The translations under genes were made by a program, and so were the position numbers. A stretch of DNA of 64,000 nt from an uncultured Ruminococcus sp. (GTDB taxonomy: Bacteria; Bacillota; Clostridia; Oscillospirales; Ruminococcaceae). Below the pieces are notes generated by a model. It ran no database searches. It saw only the letters and a list, made by a program, of their open reading frames with translations, and was not told the origin of the DNA. The stretch covers positions 62,001-126,000 of the forward strand of contig CAMVRM010000001.1 in NCBI GenBank assembly GCA_947169885.1, read 5' to 3'. Shown here piece by piece: positions 52,130-60,525 of this stretch (positions are counted from its first letter, which is position 1; each line of letters starts with the position of its first letter).

Positions 52130-52846
52130 TTAATGTTCGACTTTGAGACTTGCAATAAGGCTGTCGAATTCGGGTTTTAAGTCATCGTATCTGTCAACGG
52201 GCGCATAGAACTTGATCGTGTAAATATCGCCCTCATCAAAGAACTGATACTGATCCGACTTGACTATCTCGCCGAATACCTTGTTTTTCTCGCAGACATA
52301 GACTGCACGTCTTTCGCCGATGTCAGCAGCTTCAACGGAATAGAACTCATAGTCATCGCCCGAATCAAAGTTCTGTTCCATCATGCTCTTTATCATTTCA
52401 ACATTGTTGTCGACTGCATCTTTTGTATAAAGTTCATTGAAAGCAGGCTTGGAAATAGAAACAACTGCTGTTCCGTCAGAGGAGTCGCCGTCATGGAGAT
52501 ACATGAACTGATCGTCGTCGATGTCGATAAAGTCGTTGTAGTCGATGCTGTCATCTGTACCGTCCTTGACCGAAGCTTCATAGCTTTTCTTATCGAGCCA
52601 TTCAGAACCGAAGTCCAGCGAAACTTTTGCAGTCGAAACAGGCGGATCGGAAAGGGGACTTACGTATGAAGAAGTGTCCTCGTCCTCCTTTTTCTCTGTT
52701 TCTTCCTCAGTTTTCTCAGACTGTGAAGCAGGGCTGCTCTTTTCGGCTGCGGATCTGTCAGCGCTGCTGCTTTCATCCTTTTTGCCGCAGGAAACAAATG
52801 ATACAGCCATGACAACAGCCGCAATAAATGCAAGTGATCTTTTCAA
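52130..52846 (-). CDS. Lipoprotein inside ilv operon (paralogue 2)
   Basis: 238 residues. Lipoprotein signal MKRSLAFIAAVVMAVSF with VSC, then an acidic Ser/Glu linker of about 50 residues. The domain (EWLDKKSYEASVKDGTDDSI ... YTIKFYAPVDRYDDLKPEFD) resembles that of the neighbouring lipoprotein in order and ending, so they look like tandem paralogues. Function unknown. The C-terminal pattern recalls PsbP/DUF-type lipoprotein domains that end in a short helix with a conserved Asp/Leu pattern. It ends 22 bp before ilvN, so it is co-transcribed with biosynthetic genes. Confidence 0.68.
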   Translation of the reverse strand: MKRSLAFIAAVVMAVSFVSCGKKDESSSADRSAAEKSSPASQSEKTEEETEKKEDEDTSSYVSPLSDPPVSTAKVSLDFGSEWLDKKSYEASVKDGTDDSIDYNDFIDIDDDQFMYLHDGDSSDGTAVVSISKPAFNELYTKDAVDNNVEMIKSMMEQNFDSGDDYEFYSVEAADIGERRAVYVCEKNKVFGEIVKSDQYQFFDEGDIYTIKFYAPVDRYDDLKPEFDSLIASLKVEH

Positions 52847-52870
52847 ATCTGATCTCTCCCGTAAGTATTT

Positions 52871-53563
52871 TTATGCTGTAAAGGTGGAAAGTACTTTTTC
52901 ATACTCCGCTTCCATTGCAGGAGCAAGCTTGTCGGTCGATGAGAATGTAAAGCTGTACTTTGCGCCTTTGGAATAAATATCATATGTCATTTTTACAAGC
53001 ACTATCTCGCCGCCTGCAAGGGTGTTTCTGATCGTTTTTTTCAGGAACTTGTTTTCGCCTATCTCTTTTATGCCCGACTCTTCCTCGACAAAATCCATAC
53101 CATCGACAGAATCATAGAGTTCCTTTTCGGAGCTGAATCCGTCCTCGATACATTCTTCGATGCTGTGCTTGTTGAAGTAGTCGGAACGTCTGGGAGCGGC
53201 GATAGTCAAGTGAGGTGTGTCGTAGGTGAACTCACCGTTATCTGCGCCGTTTTTCACAGACGGATCTGTGAAGTAGTAGCAGCCATCGGCATTTTTGCCT
53301 TCCAGATCTTCTTCGTCAAATGTATAGCCCTGAGCTTTGAGAGTTTCGATATAGCTGTCACGGTTGACCCACTTGCTGCCTTCTAACATAATGGTGTAGC
53401 CATCGCCGGAAAACAGTATATCCTGAGTGCCTGTGTTCTGTGTCTGACTTTCCCCGTTGGCGGAAGTCTCAGCCGATTTTTCAGGCTCGTCCTTTTCGCC
53501 GCAGCCTGCGAGCATAGCCGCAAGCATGAGAGCCGTGACACAGGCTATAATTCTATTTTTCAT
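52871..53563 (-). CDS. Lipoprotein inside ilv operon (paralogue 1)
   Basis: 230 residues. Lipoprotein signal MKNRIIACVTALMLAAMLAGC, then a polar linker. The domain begins FSGDGYTIMLEGSKWVNRDS and ends YSFTFSSTDKLAPAMEAEYE, a layout shared with the next gene 24 bp on. Function unknown. It lies 143 bp after ilvB. A TATAAT-like box on the minus strand near 53637-53642 could give the pair a promoter of its own, but no good -35 is present. Confidence 0.68.
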   Translation of the reverse strand: MKNRIIACVTALMLAAMLAGCGEKDEPEKSAETSANGESQTQNTGTQDILFSGDGYTIMLEGSKWVNRDSYIETLKAQGYTFDEEDLEGKNADGCYYFTDPSVKNGADNGEFTYDTPHLTIAAPRRSDYFNKHSIEECIEDGFSSEKELYDSVDGMDFVEEESGIKEIGENKFLKKTIRNTLAGGEIVLVKMTYDIYSKGAKYSFTFSSTDKLAPAMEAEYEKVLSTFTA

Positions 53564-53706
53564 TCTATCTTCTCCGTTTTTTTCCTTTTGTTATCCTATC
53601 TTTTTATACGATTTGAGCTTTATATAGCGCTCCTATAATTATACAATCGCTATATGAATGCTTTGTGAATTTTTTAGTGTATCTTTATTAAATTACTTAT
53701 TTAACC

Positions 53707-55326
53707 TTATAAAGTAGCAAAATCCTTGTCGACCACAACTTCAACGAGCATGCGTTCATCGGAGTTTGCAAGCTTGGAGATAGCTTCTTTCATGGTCTTT
53801 TCATCAGTGACCCTGAGTGCAGGTATGCCGTAAGCATCAGCGAGCTTTACGAAATCGGGTGAACCGTCAAGAAAAACTGCGGTCTGTCTGTCGTCATAGC
53901 CCTTTGTTTGAAGTTCTCTTACCATGCCCAGACGTGTGTTCGTCATAACAACAAGTTTAACATTGACATCATGCTGAACGGCAGTCGCAAGTTCCATCAT
54001 TGACATTTGCAGAGCGCCGTCACCGCATATCGCACAAACGGAACGTTCGGGTGCGGCAAGCTTTGCGCCGATAGCCGCAGGCAGGCTGTAACCCATAGTT
54101 CCCATGCCGCCCGAGGTCACGAAACGTCCGCCGCTGCGGAAACGGTAGTCGGTGCAGGTCCATATCTGATTCTGTCCGACATCTGCGCAGATAACGCTGT
54201 CATCGGGCATAGCCTGCGAGAGTTCGTCGATAAAGCGCTTGGGGTTGACAGTTCCCTCGGGAACTTCTGCGAACTGTTTTTCGGTGCGAAGTGCGGTCAG
54301 GTCTGCGAACCAGCTGTCATGTCTGCACGGTTCTGCGATCTCAAGGAGCTGAGTGAGCACCTGTTTTGCGTCACCGACAAGAGGAAAGTCAACATTTATG
54401 TTTTTGCCTATCTCGGCAGGGTCGATGTCGATGTGGATTATCTTTGTGGTCTTTTCCAGTGCAAGAGGAGTGCGTACTGCTCTGTCGCCAACTCTTGCGC
54501 CCACAAGGAACAGTGTGTCGCAGTCATTTACCGCACGGTTTGCGGTCTTGCAGCCGTGCATACCCAGCATACCGAAGAACAGTTCATCATCGGAGGGAAA
54601 TGCCGAAATGCCCATCATTGTTGTGATAACAGGTATCTGCATCCTGCGTGCGAGTTCCAGCACTTCGGGGACTGCGCCGCCTGTGAAAACTCCGCCGCCC
54701 AGACAGATGAGCGGTTTTTCGGATTCTTTAAGAGCGGCATAGACACGCTTTACCTGATAGGGATTGCCCTTGACAGTAGGTTTATAGCCCCTGATGTCGA
54801 CAGACTTTGGATATTTGTACTCGATGACCTCACGCTGAACGTCCATGGGAACGTCTATAAGCACAGGACCCGGTCTGCCTGTGCCTGCAATATAGAACGC
54901 TTCTTTGAAGATGCGCGGTATCTGTGCGGGGTCACTGACAAGATAGCTGTGCTTTACGAACGGCTCGGCAGCGCCTGTGATGTCTGCCTCCTGAAAAGCG
55001 TCACTGCCGATCTGGTCACGGTTCACCTGACCTGTTATGCAGATCAGCGGAACGGAATCAGCATAAGCAGTAGCTATCGCCGTGATAAGGTTGACAGCAC
55101 CGGGGCCCGATGTTGCGATACAGACAGCAGGTCTTCCGGTTATCCTTGCGTATCCGCTGGCTTCATGACCTGCGTTCGCTTCGTGTCTTACCAGCACATG
55201 GCGGATGTCGGTGTCCATAAGTGCATCGTAAAACGGGCAGATAGCTGCCCCGGGATAGCCAAAGACGACCTTTATGCCCTCTTCGGTCAAACATTTAGCC
55301 ATAGCCTGTGCGGCTGTGATTTTCAT
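53707..55326 (-). CDS. ilvB: Acetolactate synthase large subunit
   Basis: 539 residues from the ATG at 55326 (GGAGGCGATCGTTT before it). Thiamine-diphosphate enzyme: the catalytic Glu is in VRHEANAGHEASGYAR, the FAD-type middle domain follows, and the ThDP motif is ICGDGALQMSMMELATAVQ. It joins two pyruvates, or pyruvate and oxobutyrate. Its promoter at 55372-55400 gives a ~40-nt leader, too short for a T-box or leader-peptide attenuator. Long antisense frames across it are shadows. Confidence 0.95.
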   Translation of the reverse strand: MKITAAQAMAKCLTEEGIKVVFGYPGAAICPFYDALMDTDIRHVLVRHEANAGHEASGYARITGRPAVCIATSGPGAVNLITAIATAYADSVPLICITGQVNRDQIGSDAFQEADITGAAEPFVKHSYLVSDPAQIPRIFKEAFYIAGTGRPGPVLIDVPMDVQREVIEYKYPKSVDIRGYKPTVKGNPYQVKRVYAALKESEKPLICLGGGVFTGGAVPEVLELARRMQIPVITTMMGISAFPSDDELFFGMLGMHGCKTANRAVNDCDTLFLVGARVGDRAVRTPLALEKTTKIIHIDIDPAEIGKNINVDFPLVGDAKQVLTQLLEIAEPCRHDSWFADLTALRTEKQFAEVPEGTVNPKRFIDELSQAMPDDSVICADVGQNQIWTCTDYRFRSGGRFVTSGGMGTMGYSLPAAIGAKLAAPERSVCAICGDGALQMSMMELATAVQHDVNVKLVVMTNTRLGMVRELQTKGYDDRQTAVFLDGSPDFVKLADAYGIPALRVTDEKTMKEAISKLANSDERMLVEVVVDKDFATL

Positions 55327-55371
55327 AAACGATCGCCTCCGAAAAAAATTATCAATTAAAAGATTCATTCT

Positions 55372-55400
55372 ATTATATCACATAAACTGAAATATGTCAA
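55372..55400 (-). promoter_or_regulatory. ilv operon promoter
   Basis: Minus-strand TTGACA, 17 bp, TATAAT. Confidence 0.85.
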
Positions 55401-55523
55401 CCAAAAATCTATATTTTATTTTCAAAAATGCAACAAAATTTCAGCAAAGCATATTGACAAAAATCCAGTGTACAAAATTCATAGCAAAAGCTGTGTAAAA
55501 CATACATTTTTGTAGATTATGTA

Positions 55524-55552
55524 TTGACATTTATTAAGAAATGATGTATAAT
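55524..55552 (+). promoter_or_regulatory. Promoter for coiled-coil protein gene
   Basis: TTGACA, 17 bp, TATAAT, followed by a ~90-nt leader. Confidence 0.85.
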
Positions 55553-55655
55553 AGAATGTGATACAGGTTTTTATGTGCAAACTCCGCTTTTGGCGTTATT
55601 TTTCGCATAAATCGCCTTTTCCAAAGCAATCTAGTTTTTAGGAGGATCTTCACAA

Positions 55656-56777
55656 ATGGCTGAATCCAGATTTATCAAAACAGTGACCTTCGGCGGTTAC
55701 GACAAAAATGACGTTGACAAAAAGCTTGAATATCTTTATACTCAGGTGTACGAGCTGAAAAATGAACTGAGAGTCACAAAACTCAGTCTCGATGAGTTAA
55801 GAAAGGGCACTGACGAGGAAAAGGCTCATGAATCTATCCTTGCTGCCGAGCGTGCGAAACTTACACAGGTGCAGGTGCAGAACGAGACTCTGAGCGAGAA
55901 ATACAAGGCGGCTGATGACGAAAACAAGCAGAAAGATAACACTATCGCCGCTCTCAAAGCAGAACTTGATGCTTTCAAGACTGCTAAGGAAGAAGTTGAA
56001 GGTCAGCTTAAAGCGCTTTCGGCAGGAAGTGATGCTGCGGCGCTCAGCACCGTGTTCATCGAAGCGCAGAAGTCTGCAAATCTGCTGGAAGAGACCGCAA
56101 AGAAAAAAGCGGCAGAACTTGAAGAAGATGCAAAGAAGCTGGCTGAGGATACTATCGACGAAGCTAACAACAAGGCTATGAAGATAGTTTTCGAGGCTGA
56201 GACAAGAGCGGCTGAGATAGATGCCGAAGCAAAGAACAGGTCTGAGGAAATGGATGCCGCTTCCGACAACCTGAGAGCAAACCTGCTTGCTGATGTTGAA
56301 CGTTTTTCGGCTGAGGTAGAAAAGCTGAGAGATGTGTTCGACACGTTCCGCAAAGAAGGTATAGAAAAGCTGGACGAGAGCGAAAAACTGCTCCGCTCCG
56401 CTGACAAGACACTTAAAGCAGGCGGCGTTCCGACGTTCAGAGACCCGAAGAAGTTCGATCCCGAATATCCCGAGGCTCCCGAATACAAAAAGATCAATGC
56501 TGTTTACGCTTCGGACGAGAGCGAGGCTGAAAAGAAGAAGAAAGAGGAACTTGAAAAGCTGGCTGCAATGGCGGCTTCTCTTGATGACGGCAGCGCTCCT
56601 GCTCAGACAGCTGAGGTCAAACCTGCGGGCGGCATTGACTTAGCGGCACTTGCGGCACAGGCTGAGGCTCTTGACGGCGGCTCTGACAAGAAAGAAGAAG
56701 CAGAGGAAAAAGCACCTGCTTCGGGCGGCATCGACTTAGCGGCGCTCGCAGCACAGGCGGCGGCTCTTGACAGCTGA
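55656..56777 (+). CDS. DivIVA-like coiled-coil protein with C-terminal repeats
   Basis: 373 residues. The N-terminal ~40 residues (FIKTVTFGGYDKNDVDKKLE) resemble the DivIVA/GpsB membrane-binding start FxxxxxGYD. A long Ala/Glu/Lys coiled coil follows (to ~260). A Pro-containing linker leads to a charged tail in which a ~15-residue unit occurs twice: GGIDLAALAAQAEALDGG and GGIDLAALAAQAAALDS, the second forming the C-terminus. No membrane helix. DivIVA-type proteins mark curved membrane or septa, so a role in cell shape or division is possible but unproven. Confidence 0.68.
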   Translation: MAESRFIKTVTFGGYDKNDVDKKLEYLYTQVYELKNELRVTKLSLDELRKGTDEEKAHESILAAERAKLTQVQVQNETLSEKYKAADDENKQKDNTIAALKAELDAFKTAKEEVEGQLKALSAGSDAAALSTVFIEAQKSANLLEETAKKKAAELEEDAKKLAEDTIDEANNKAMKIVFEAETRAAEIDAEAKNRSEEMDAASDNLRANLLADVERFSAEVEKLRDVFDTFRKEGIEKLDESEKLLRSADKTLKAGGVPTFRDPKKFDPEYPEAPEYKKINAVYASDESEAEKKKKEELEKLAAMAASLDDGSAPAQTAEVKPAGGIDLAALAAQAEALDGGSDKKEEAEEKAPASGGIDLAALAAQAAALDS

Positions 56778-56899
56778 TAAAGCCGCATCGCAAAAAAAGA
56801 TAACATCAAGTGTTCAAGGGGTGCGCTTTATGCACCCTGCGGCACGTTATGCACATATGATTTTTAAAGCAATAATGACCAAAGGAGTTGTATTATAAA

Positions 56900-58606
56900 A
56901 TGGCTGATCTTATTATCGTAAGACCTGACAAGTGCGTAGGCTGCAACGCCTGCGTAAGAGCCTGTCCCGCAACGGAGGCTAACATCACAAAAATACTTGA
57001 GGACGGGCGCTTTATCACAAGCGTCAACAATGAGCGCTGCATCGCCTGCGGTGAGTGCGTAAAGGTCTGCAACCACGGCGCAAGAGAGTATATCGATGAC
57101 ACTGAGGCTGCTATGAGCCGCATGAACAGCGACAAACTCGTTATCCTTGCTTCGCCCTCGATCAAGGCAGTTTTCCCGACCCAGTGGAAAGGTATTCTCG
57201 ACTGGTTCAAGAAGAAAGGCTGCATCATATATGACATCGGTTTCGGCGCTGACATCTGCTCGTGGGCACACCTCAGAGCTATCCAGAACAAGAAAGTCGG
57301 CAACATCATCACTCAGCCCTGTCCTGCTATCGTAAAGTATATCGAGACATACCAGCCAAAACTGCTGCCTAACCTTTCACCTATACACAGCCCGACAATG
57401 TGCGAAGCTACATACGTCAGAAAATACCTCAGAAGAAATAATCCTATCGCTGTTCTTTCGCCTTGTATCGCAAAGAAGAACGAGATCATGGACACAGGGC
57501 TTATCGAGTACAACATCACTTATAAGAAGCTTATGGAGTACTTCGACAAAAATGACATAAGGATACCGACCAACTCCGCACAGGATCTTGAATATCCTTT
57601 TGACGATCAGCAGGGTCAGCTTGGCAGCATCTACCCTCGTCCGGGCGGACTCAGAGACAACCTCTGGGCTTTTGACCCCGAGATAAACGTCACCACTTCC
57701 GAGGGTGTTCACAGGATATATCCCGAACTTGATATGTATGCGCTTATGCCCGAGTTCAAGCACCCCGAAGTGTTTGATATTCTTTCGTGTGAATTCGGCT
57801 GCAACATCGGTCCTGCATCGGGCACAAATCAGACGGTATTTGACGTTATGACGACCATGAAAGAAGTCGAGAAGAACGCTAAGAAGCGCCGTAAGACCAG
57901 CGGTGCGTTCAACAGGGGCGAGGACAAGCTTTACAAGAAGTTTGACGATGAACTGAGACTTGCTGACTTCATGAGAAACTATCGCCCTCAGAAGCCTACT
58001 CCCGTTCCTACCGACAAGCAGTTAGAGAGCGTTTACGAACTCATGGGCAAGTACACAGAGGCTGACCGCACATATAACTGTCATGCCTGCGGTCACAAGA
58101 GCTGCCGTGAAATGGCTATCTCGATTTACAGAGGTCTTAACACTCCCGAAAACTGCATAGTTCATGCTAAGAATGTTCTGCTTGCAAGACACAGCGCTTT
58201 GCAGGAGCAGCACGAAAAGCTTGCGGAGATCACCAGCGAGTGTCTTGCTCTGTCTGACAAGCTGAAAACTGACGTTGACATGATAACCGAAAATATGTCG
58301 AACATCGGCGAAGCAAACTCCAAGACCCACGAAAGAGCAGGCGTTGTTAACAATCTTCTTCAGAACGTTGTTACTTTCTGCAAGGGCAACCCGACTATGG
58401 ACGCAGGAAGCGTTCAGCAGCTTATCGGCATTCTTGAAACGACTATCAAGGCGTTCGGCGCACTTGACGAAAATGTTACTAAGACTGCTGAAAGTTCGCA
58501 GCTTATCACCGAGTCGGTAAATCAGATAACTCAGCTTGTTGAACAGCTCAACGAAACACTGCACAAGACAAACGAATCATCTGCCAAGAAGATCGAAACC
58601 GAATAA
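56900..58606 (+). CDS. [FeFe]-hydrogenase-like sensory protein
   Basis: 568 residues. Two 4Fe-4S ferredoxin motifs lie at Cys12/15/18/22 and Cys47/50/53/57. The H-cluster domain keeps the four cluster ligands: Cys141 (TQPCPAI), Cys189 (SPCIAKKNE), and Cys297 and Cys301 (LSCEFGC). The residue before Cys141 is Pro, where catalytic enzymes have the proton-relay Cys. A further Fe-S-type CHACGHKSC lies near residue 395, then a long Ser/Thr/Glu coiled coil like a chemoreceptor signalling region. This suggests a group C/D hydrogen or redox sensor rather than a bulk hydrogenase. ATG 56900 follows AAAGGAG at 12 nt. Confidence 0.85.
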   Translation: MADLIIVRPDKCVGCNACVRACPATEANITKILEDGRFITSVNNERCIACGECVKVCNHGAREYIDDTEAAMSRMNSDKLVILASPSIKAVFPTQWKGILDWFKKKGCIIYDIGFGADICSWAHLRAIQNKKVGNIITQPCPAIVKYIETYQPKLLPNLSPIHSPTMCEATYVRKYLRRNNPIAVLSPCIAKKNEIMDTGLIEYNITYKKLMEYFDKNDIRIPTNSAQDLEYPFDDQQGQLGSIYPRPGGLRDNLWAFDPEINVTTSEGVHRIYPELDMYALMPEFKHPEVFDILSCEFGCNIGPASGTNQTVFDVMTTMKEVEKNAKKRRKTSGAFNRGEDKLYKKFDDELRLADFMRNYRPQKPTPVPTDKQLESVYELMGKYTEADRTYNCHACGHKSCREMAISIYRGLNTPENCIVHAKNVLLARHSALQEQHEKLAEITSECLALSDKLKTDVDMITENMSNIGEANSKTHERAGVVNNLLQNVVTFCKGNPTMDAGSVQQLIGILETTIKAFGALDENVTKTAESSQLITESVNQITQLVEQLNETLHKTNESSAKKIETE

Positions 58607-58614
58607 GGATAATG

Positions 58615-58648
58615 AGCCGTCTGTGAGAAAGTTTGCAGACGGCTTTTT
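58615..58648 (+). terminator. Terminator after hydrogenase-like gene
   Basis: AGCCGTCTG/CAGACGGCT stem, then TTTTT. Confidence 0.87.
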
Positions 58649-58793
58649 GTATATACGAATATATTTTTCTGTTATGCACAAATCGAGAGCTGGAAATTTA
58701 TAATTGTTGCATAAAAATAGGGCTGTTTGGGGAACTTTTGAAGTTTTTTGCATAATTTATTTACCAAACTTGCAGATTTTTACTAAAAAGGTC

Positions 58794-58822
58794 TTGACTT
58801 TAATGTGGAAAAGTTATATAAT
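58794..58822 (+). promoter_or_regulatory. serC promoter
   Basis: TTGACT, 17 bp, TATAAT. Confidence 0.8.
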
Positions 58823-58898
58823 ATAATATGGTATTATCGGTAAGTCATATTGCCGATAAAATATATACTATGTCAAATTATACATGGAGGTTTTTACA

Positions 58899-59984
58899 AT
58901 GGGCAGAGTTTACAATTTCAGCGCAGGTCCTGCTGTACTTCCCGAAGAGGTACTGAAAGAAGCAGCAGAGGAGATGCTCGACTATAAGGGTACGGGTATG
59001 TCCGTTATGGAGATGAGCCACCGTTCCAAGGCTTATGACGAGATCATCAAGGACGCTGAGAAGGATCTCAGAGAACTGATGAACATTCCTGACAACTACA
59101 AGGTCATCTTCGTACAGGGCGGCGCTTCGCTCGTTTTCGCAGAAGTTCCTATGAACCTGATGAAGAACGGCAAGGCTGCATACATCATCACCGGTCAGTG
59201 GGCTAAGAAGGCTGCTGCTGAGGCTGAGAAGTACGGCGAGGTAGTAAGAGTTGCTTCCTCCGCAGACAAGACTTTCTCCTATATCCCCGACTGCTCCGAC
59301 CTCGACATCCCCGAGGACGCAGACTATGTTTACATCTGCGAGAACAACACCATTTACGGCACAAAGTTCTGGGAGCTGCCCAACACCAAGGGTCACGAGC
59401 TTGTAGCTGACCTTTCCAGCTGCTTCCTGTCTGAGCCTGTTGACGTTACAAAGTACGGCGTGGTTTACGGCGGCGTTCAGAAGAACGTTGGTCCTGCCGG
59501 CGTTCAGATCATCATCGTTCGTGAGGATCTTATCGCTGACGGTCCTGCATTCAAGCAGACCCCGACCATGTGCGACTGGAAGATACAGGCTGACAACAAC
59601 TCGCTCTACAACACTCCTCCCTGCTACGGCATCTACATCTGCGGCAAGGTATTCAAGTGGATCAAGAAGATGGGCGGCCTTGAGGGCATGAAGGCTCACA
59701 ACGAGAAGAAGGCTAAGATCCTGTATGACTTCCTCGATGAGAGCAAGCTGTTCAAGGGCACTGTTGAGAAGAAGGATCGTTCGCTCATGAACGTACCTTT
59801 CGTAACAGGCAACGATGAGCTGGACAAGAAGTTTGTTGCTGAGGCTAAGGCAGCAGGCTTTGAGAACCTCAAAGGTCACAGAACTGTCGGCGGCATGAGA
59901 GCTTCTATCTACAACGCTATGCCTATCGAGGGCGTTGAGAAGCTTGTAGAGTTCATGAAGAAGTTCGAGGCAGAGAACGCCTAA
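58899..59984 (+). CDS. serC: Phosphoserine aminotransferase
   Basis: 361 residues from the ATG at 58899 (GGAGG 8 nt before). Hallmarks are VYNFSAGPAVLPEEVL, MSVMEMSHRSKAYDE, FVQGGASLVFAEVP and the PLP lysine in YGGVQKNVGPAG. It makes phosphoserine from phosphohydroxypyruvate and glutamate. Codon use is strongly biased, suggesting high expression. The post-stop GC-rich element begins immediately after the TAA. serA follows after one small gene; no serB is in the window. Confidence 0.95.
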   Translation: MGRVYNFSAGPAVLPEEVLKEAAEEMLDYKGTGMSVMEMSHRSKAYDEIIKDAEKDLRELMNIPDNYKVIFVQGGASLVFAEVPMNLMKNGKAAYIITGQWAKKAAAEAEKYGEVVRVASSADKTFSYIPDCSDLDIPEDADYVYICENNTIYGTKFWELPNTKGHELVADLSSCFLSEPVDVTKYGVVYGGVQKNVGPAGVQIIIVREDLIADGPAFKQTPTMCDWKIQADNNSLYNTPPCYGIYICGKVFKWIKKMGGLEGMKAHNEKKAKILYDFLDESKLFKGTVEKKDRSLMNVPFVTGNDELDKKFVAEAKAAGFENLKGHRTVGGMRASIYNAMPIEGVEKLVEFMKKFEAENA

Positions 59985-60065
59985 GGTGCTCGGGCGCACG
60001 GCTCATATCCCTCGCACGTAAGGTAGTGCAGAGTTGTTAGTTTGTGCGGCTCGGGGCTTTCATGA
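59985..60065 (+). repeat. Post-stop GC-rich element, copy 4 (after serC)
   Basis: It begins right after the serC stop with CTCGGGCGCACGGCTCA, continues CCCTCGCACGTAAG and ends GTGCGGCTCGGGGCTTTCA. It has the same orientation relative to the gene as the three minus-strand copies. Confidence 0.7.
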
Positions 60066-60149
60066 GTTTTGGGCTTTTAGGTTTTTGGGCTTTGGCTCAG
60101 TTAACGTGTTTTATGGTTCGGATTGCGGACTGTGAAAATTACGATCAAT

Positions 60150-60178
60150 TTGCATTATGGGAGCAGACGGCGTATAAA
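60150..60178 (+). promoter_or_regulatory. Possible promoter for DUF6440 gene
   Basis: TTGCAT, 17 bp, TATAAA. A hairpin GAGCAGACG/CGTCTGTCTGCTC (60161-60196) overlaps it and may instead be a terminator. Confidence 0.4.
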
Positions 60179-60231
60179 AACACGTCTGTCTGCTCTTTGT
60201 GCTTATATTCTTAAAGAAAGGCTGTGACGTT

Positions 60232-60447
60232 ATGGAACTTACATTCAACGAAAAGGCAGATTCTACAAAGCGCTTTATCGTTTCGGCATCGAACGGAACT
60301 GACAACGAGTTTCAGGAGATAAAGGTGCTTGTTGACATCATCACAGGTGTTAATTACCTTTATGTAAGAGGAAGCGGTGAGGGCGCAGGTCTGTCGGTAA
60401 TGGTTGACGGAAGCGGAAAACCTATCGTCACGCCCGTTAATCATTGA
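60232..60447 (+). CDS. DUF6440-like small protein
   Basis: 71 residues. ATG 60232 follows GAAAGG. It reads RFIVSASNGTDNEFQEIKVL, then VDIITGVNYLYV, a Gly-rich segment and VMVDGSGKPIV. This matches the pattern of DUF6440, short beta-rich proteins in Firmicutes with an ITGVNYL core, as I remember it. Function unknown. It lies between serC and serA, 78 bp before the latter. Confidence 0.7.
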   Translation: MELTFNEKADSTKRFIVSASNGTDNEFQEIKVLVDIITGVNYLYVRGSGEGAGLSVMVDGSGKPIVTPVNH

Positions 60448-60454
60448 GGTGATA

Positions 60455-60473
60455 ACTATCGGCTGCCGATAGT
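60455..60473. promoter_or_regulatory. Perfect 19-bp palindrome before serA
   Basis: ACTATCGGC-T-GCCGATAGT, about 50 bp upstream of serA. It is a candidate operator; the one-base centre makes it a poor RNA hairpin unless inner pairs open. Confidence 0.4.
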
Positions 60474-60525
60474 CACTGCTATAAATGGTTATAACGAATA
60501 ATAATACAGAAAGGTACGAAGTAAA

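Noticed and set aside
55327-55656. T-box or leader-peptide attenuator before ilvB
   Set aside because: The promoter lies so close that the leader is about 40 nt, with no T-box core sequence or run of Ile/Leu/Val codons.
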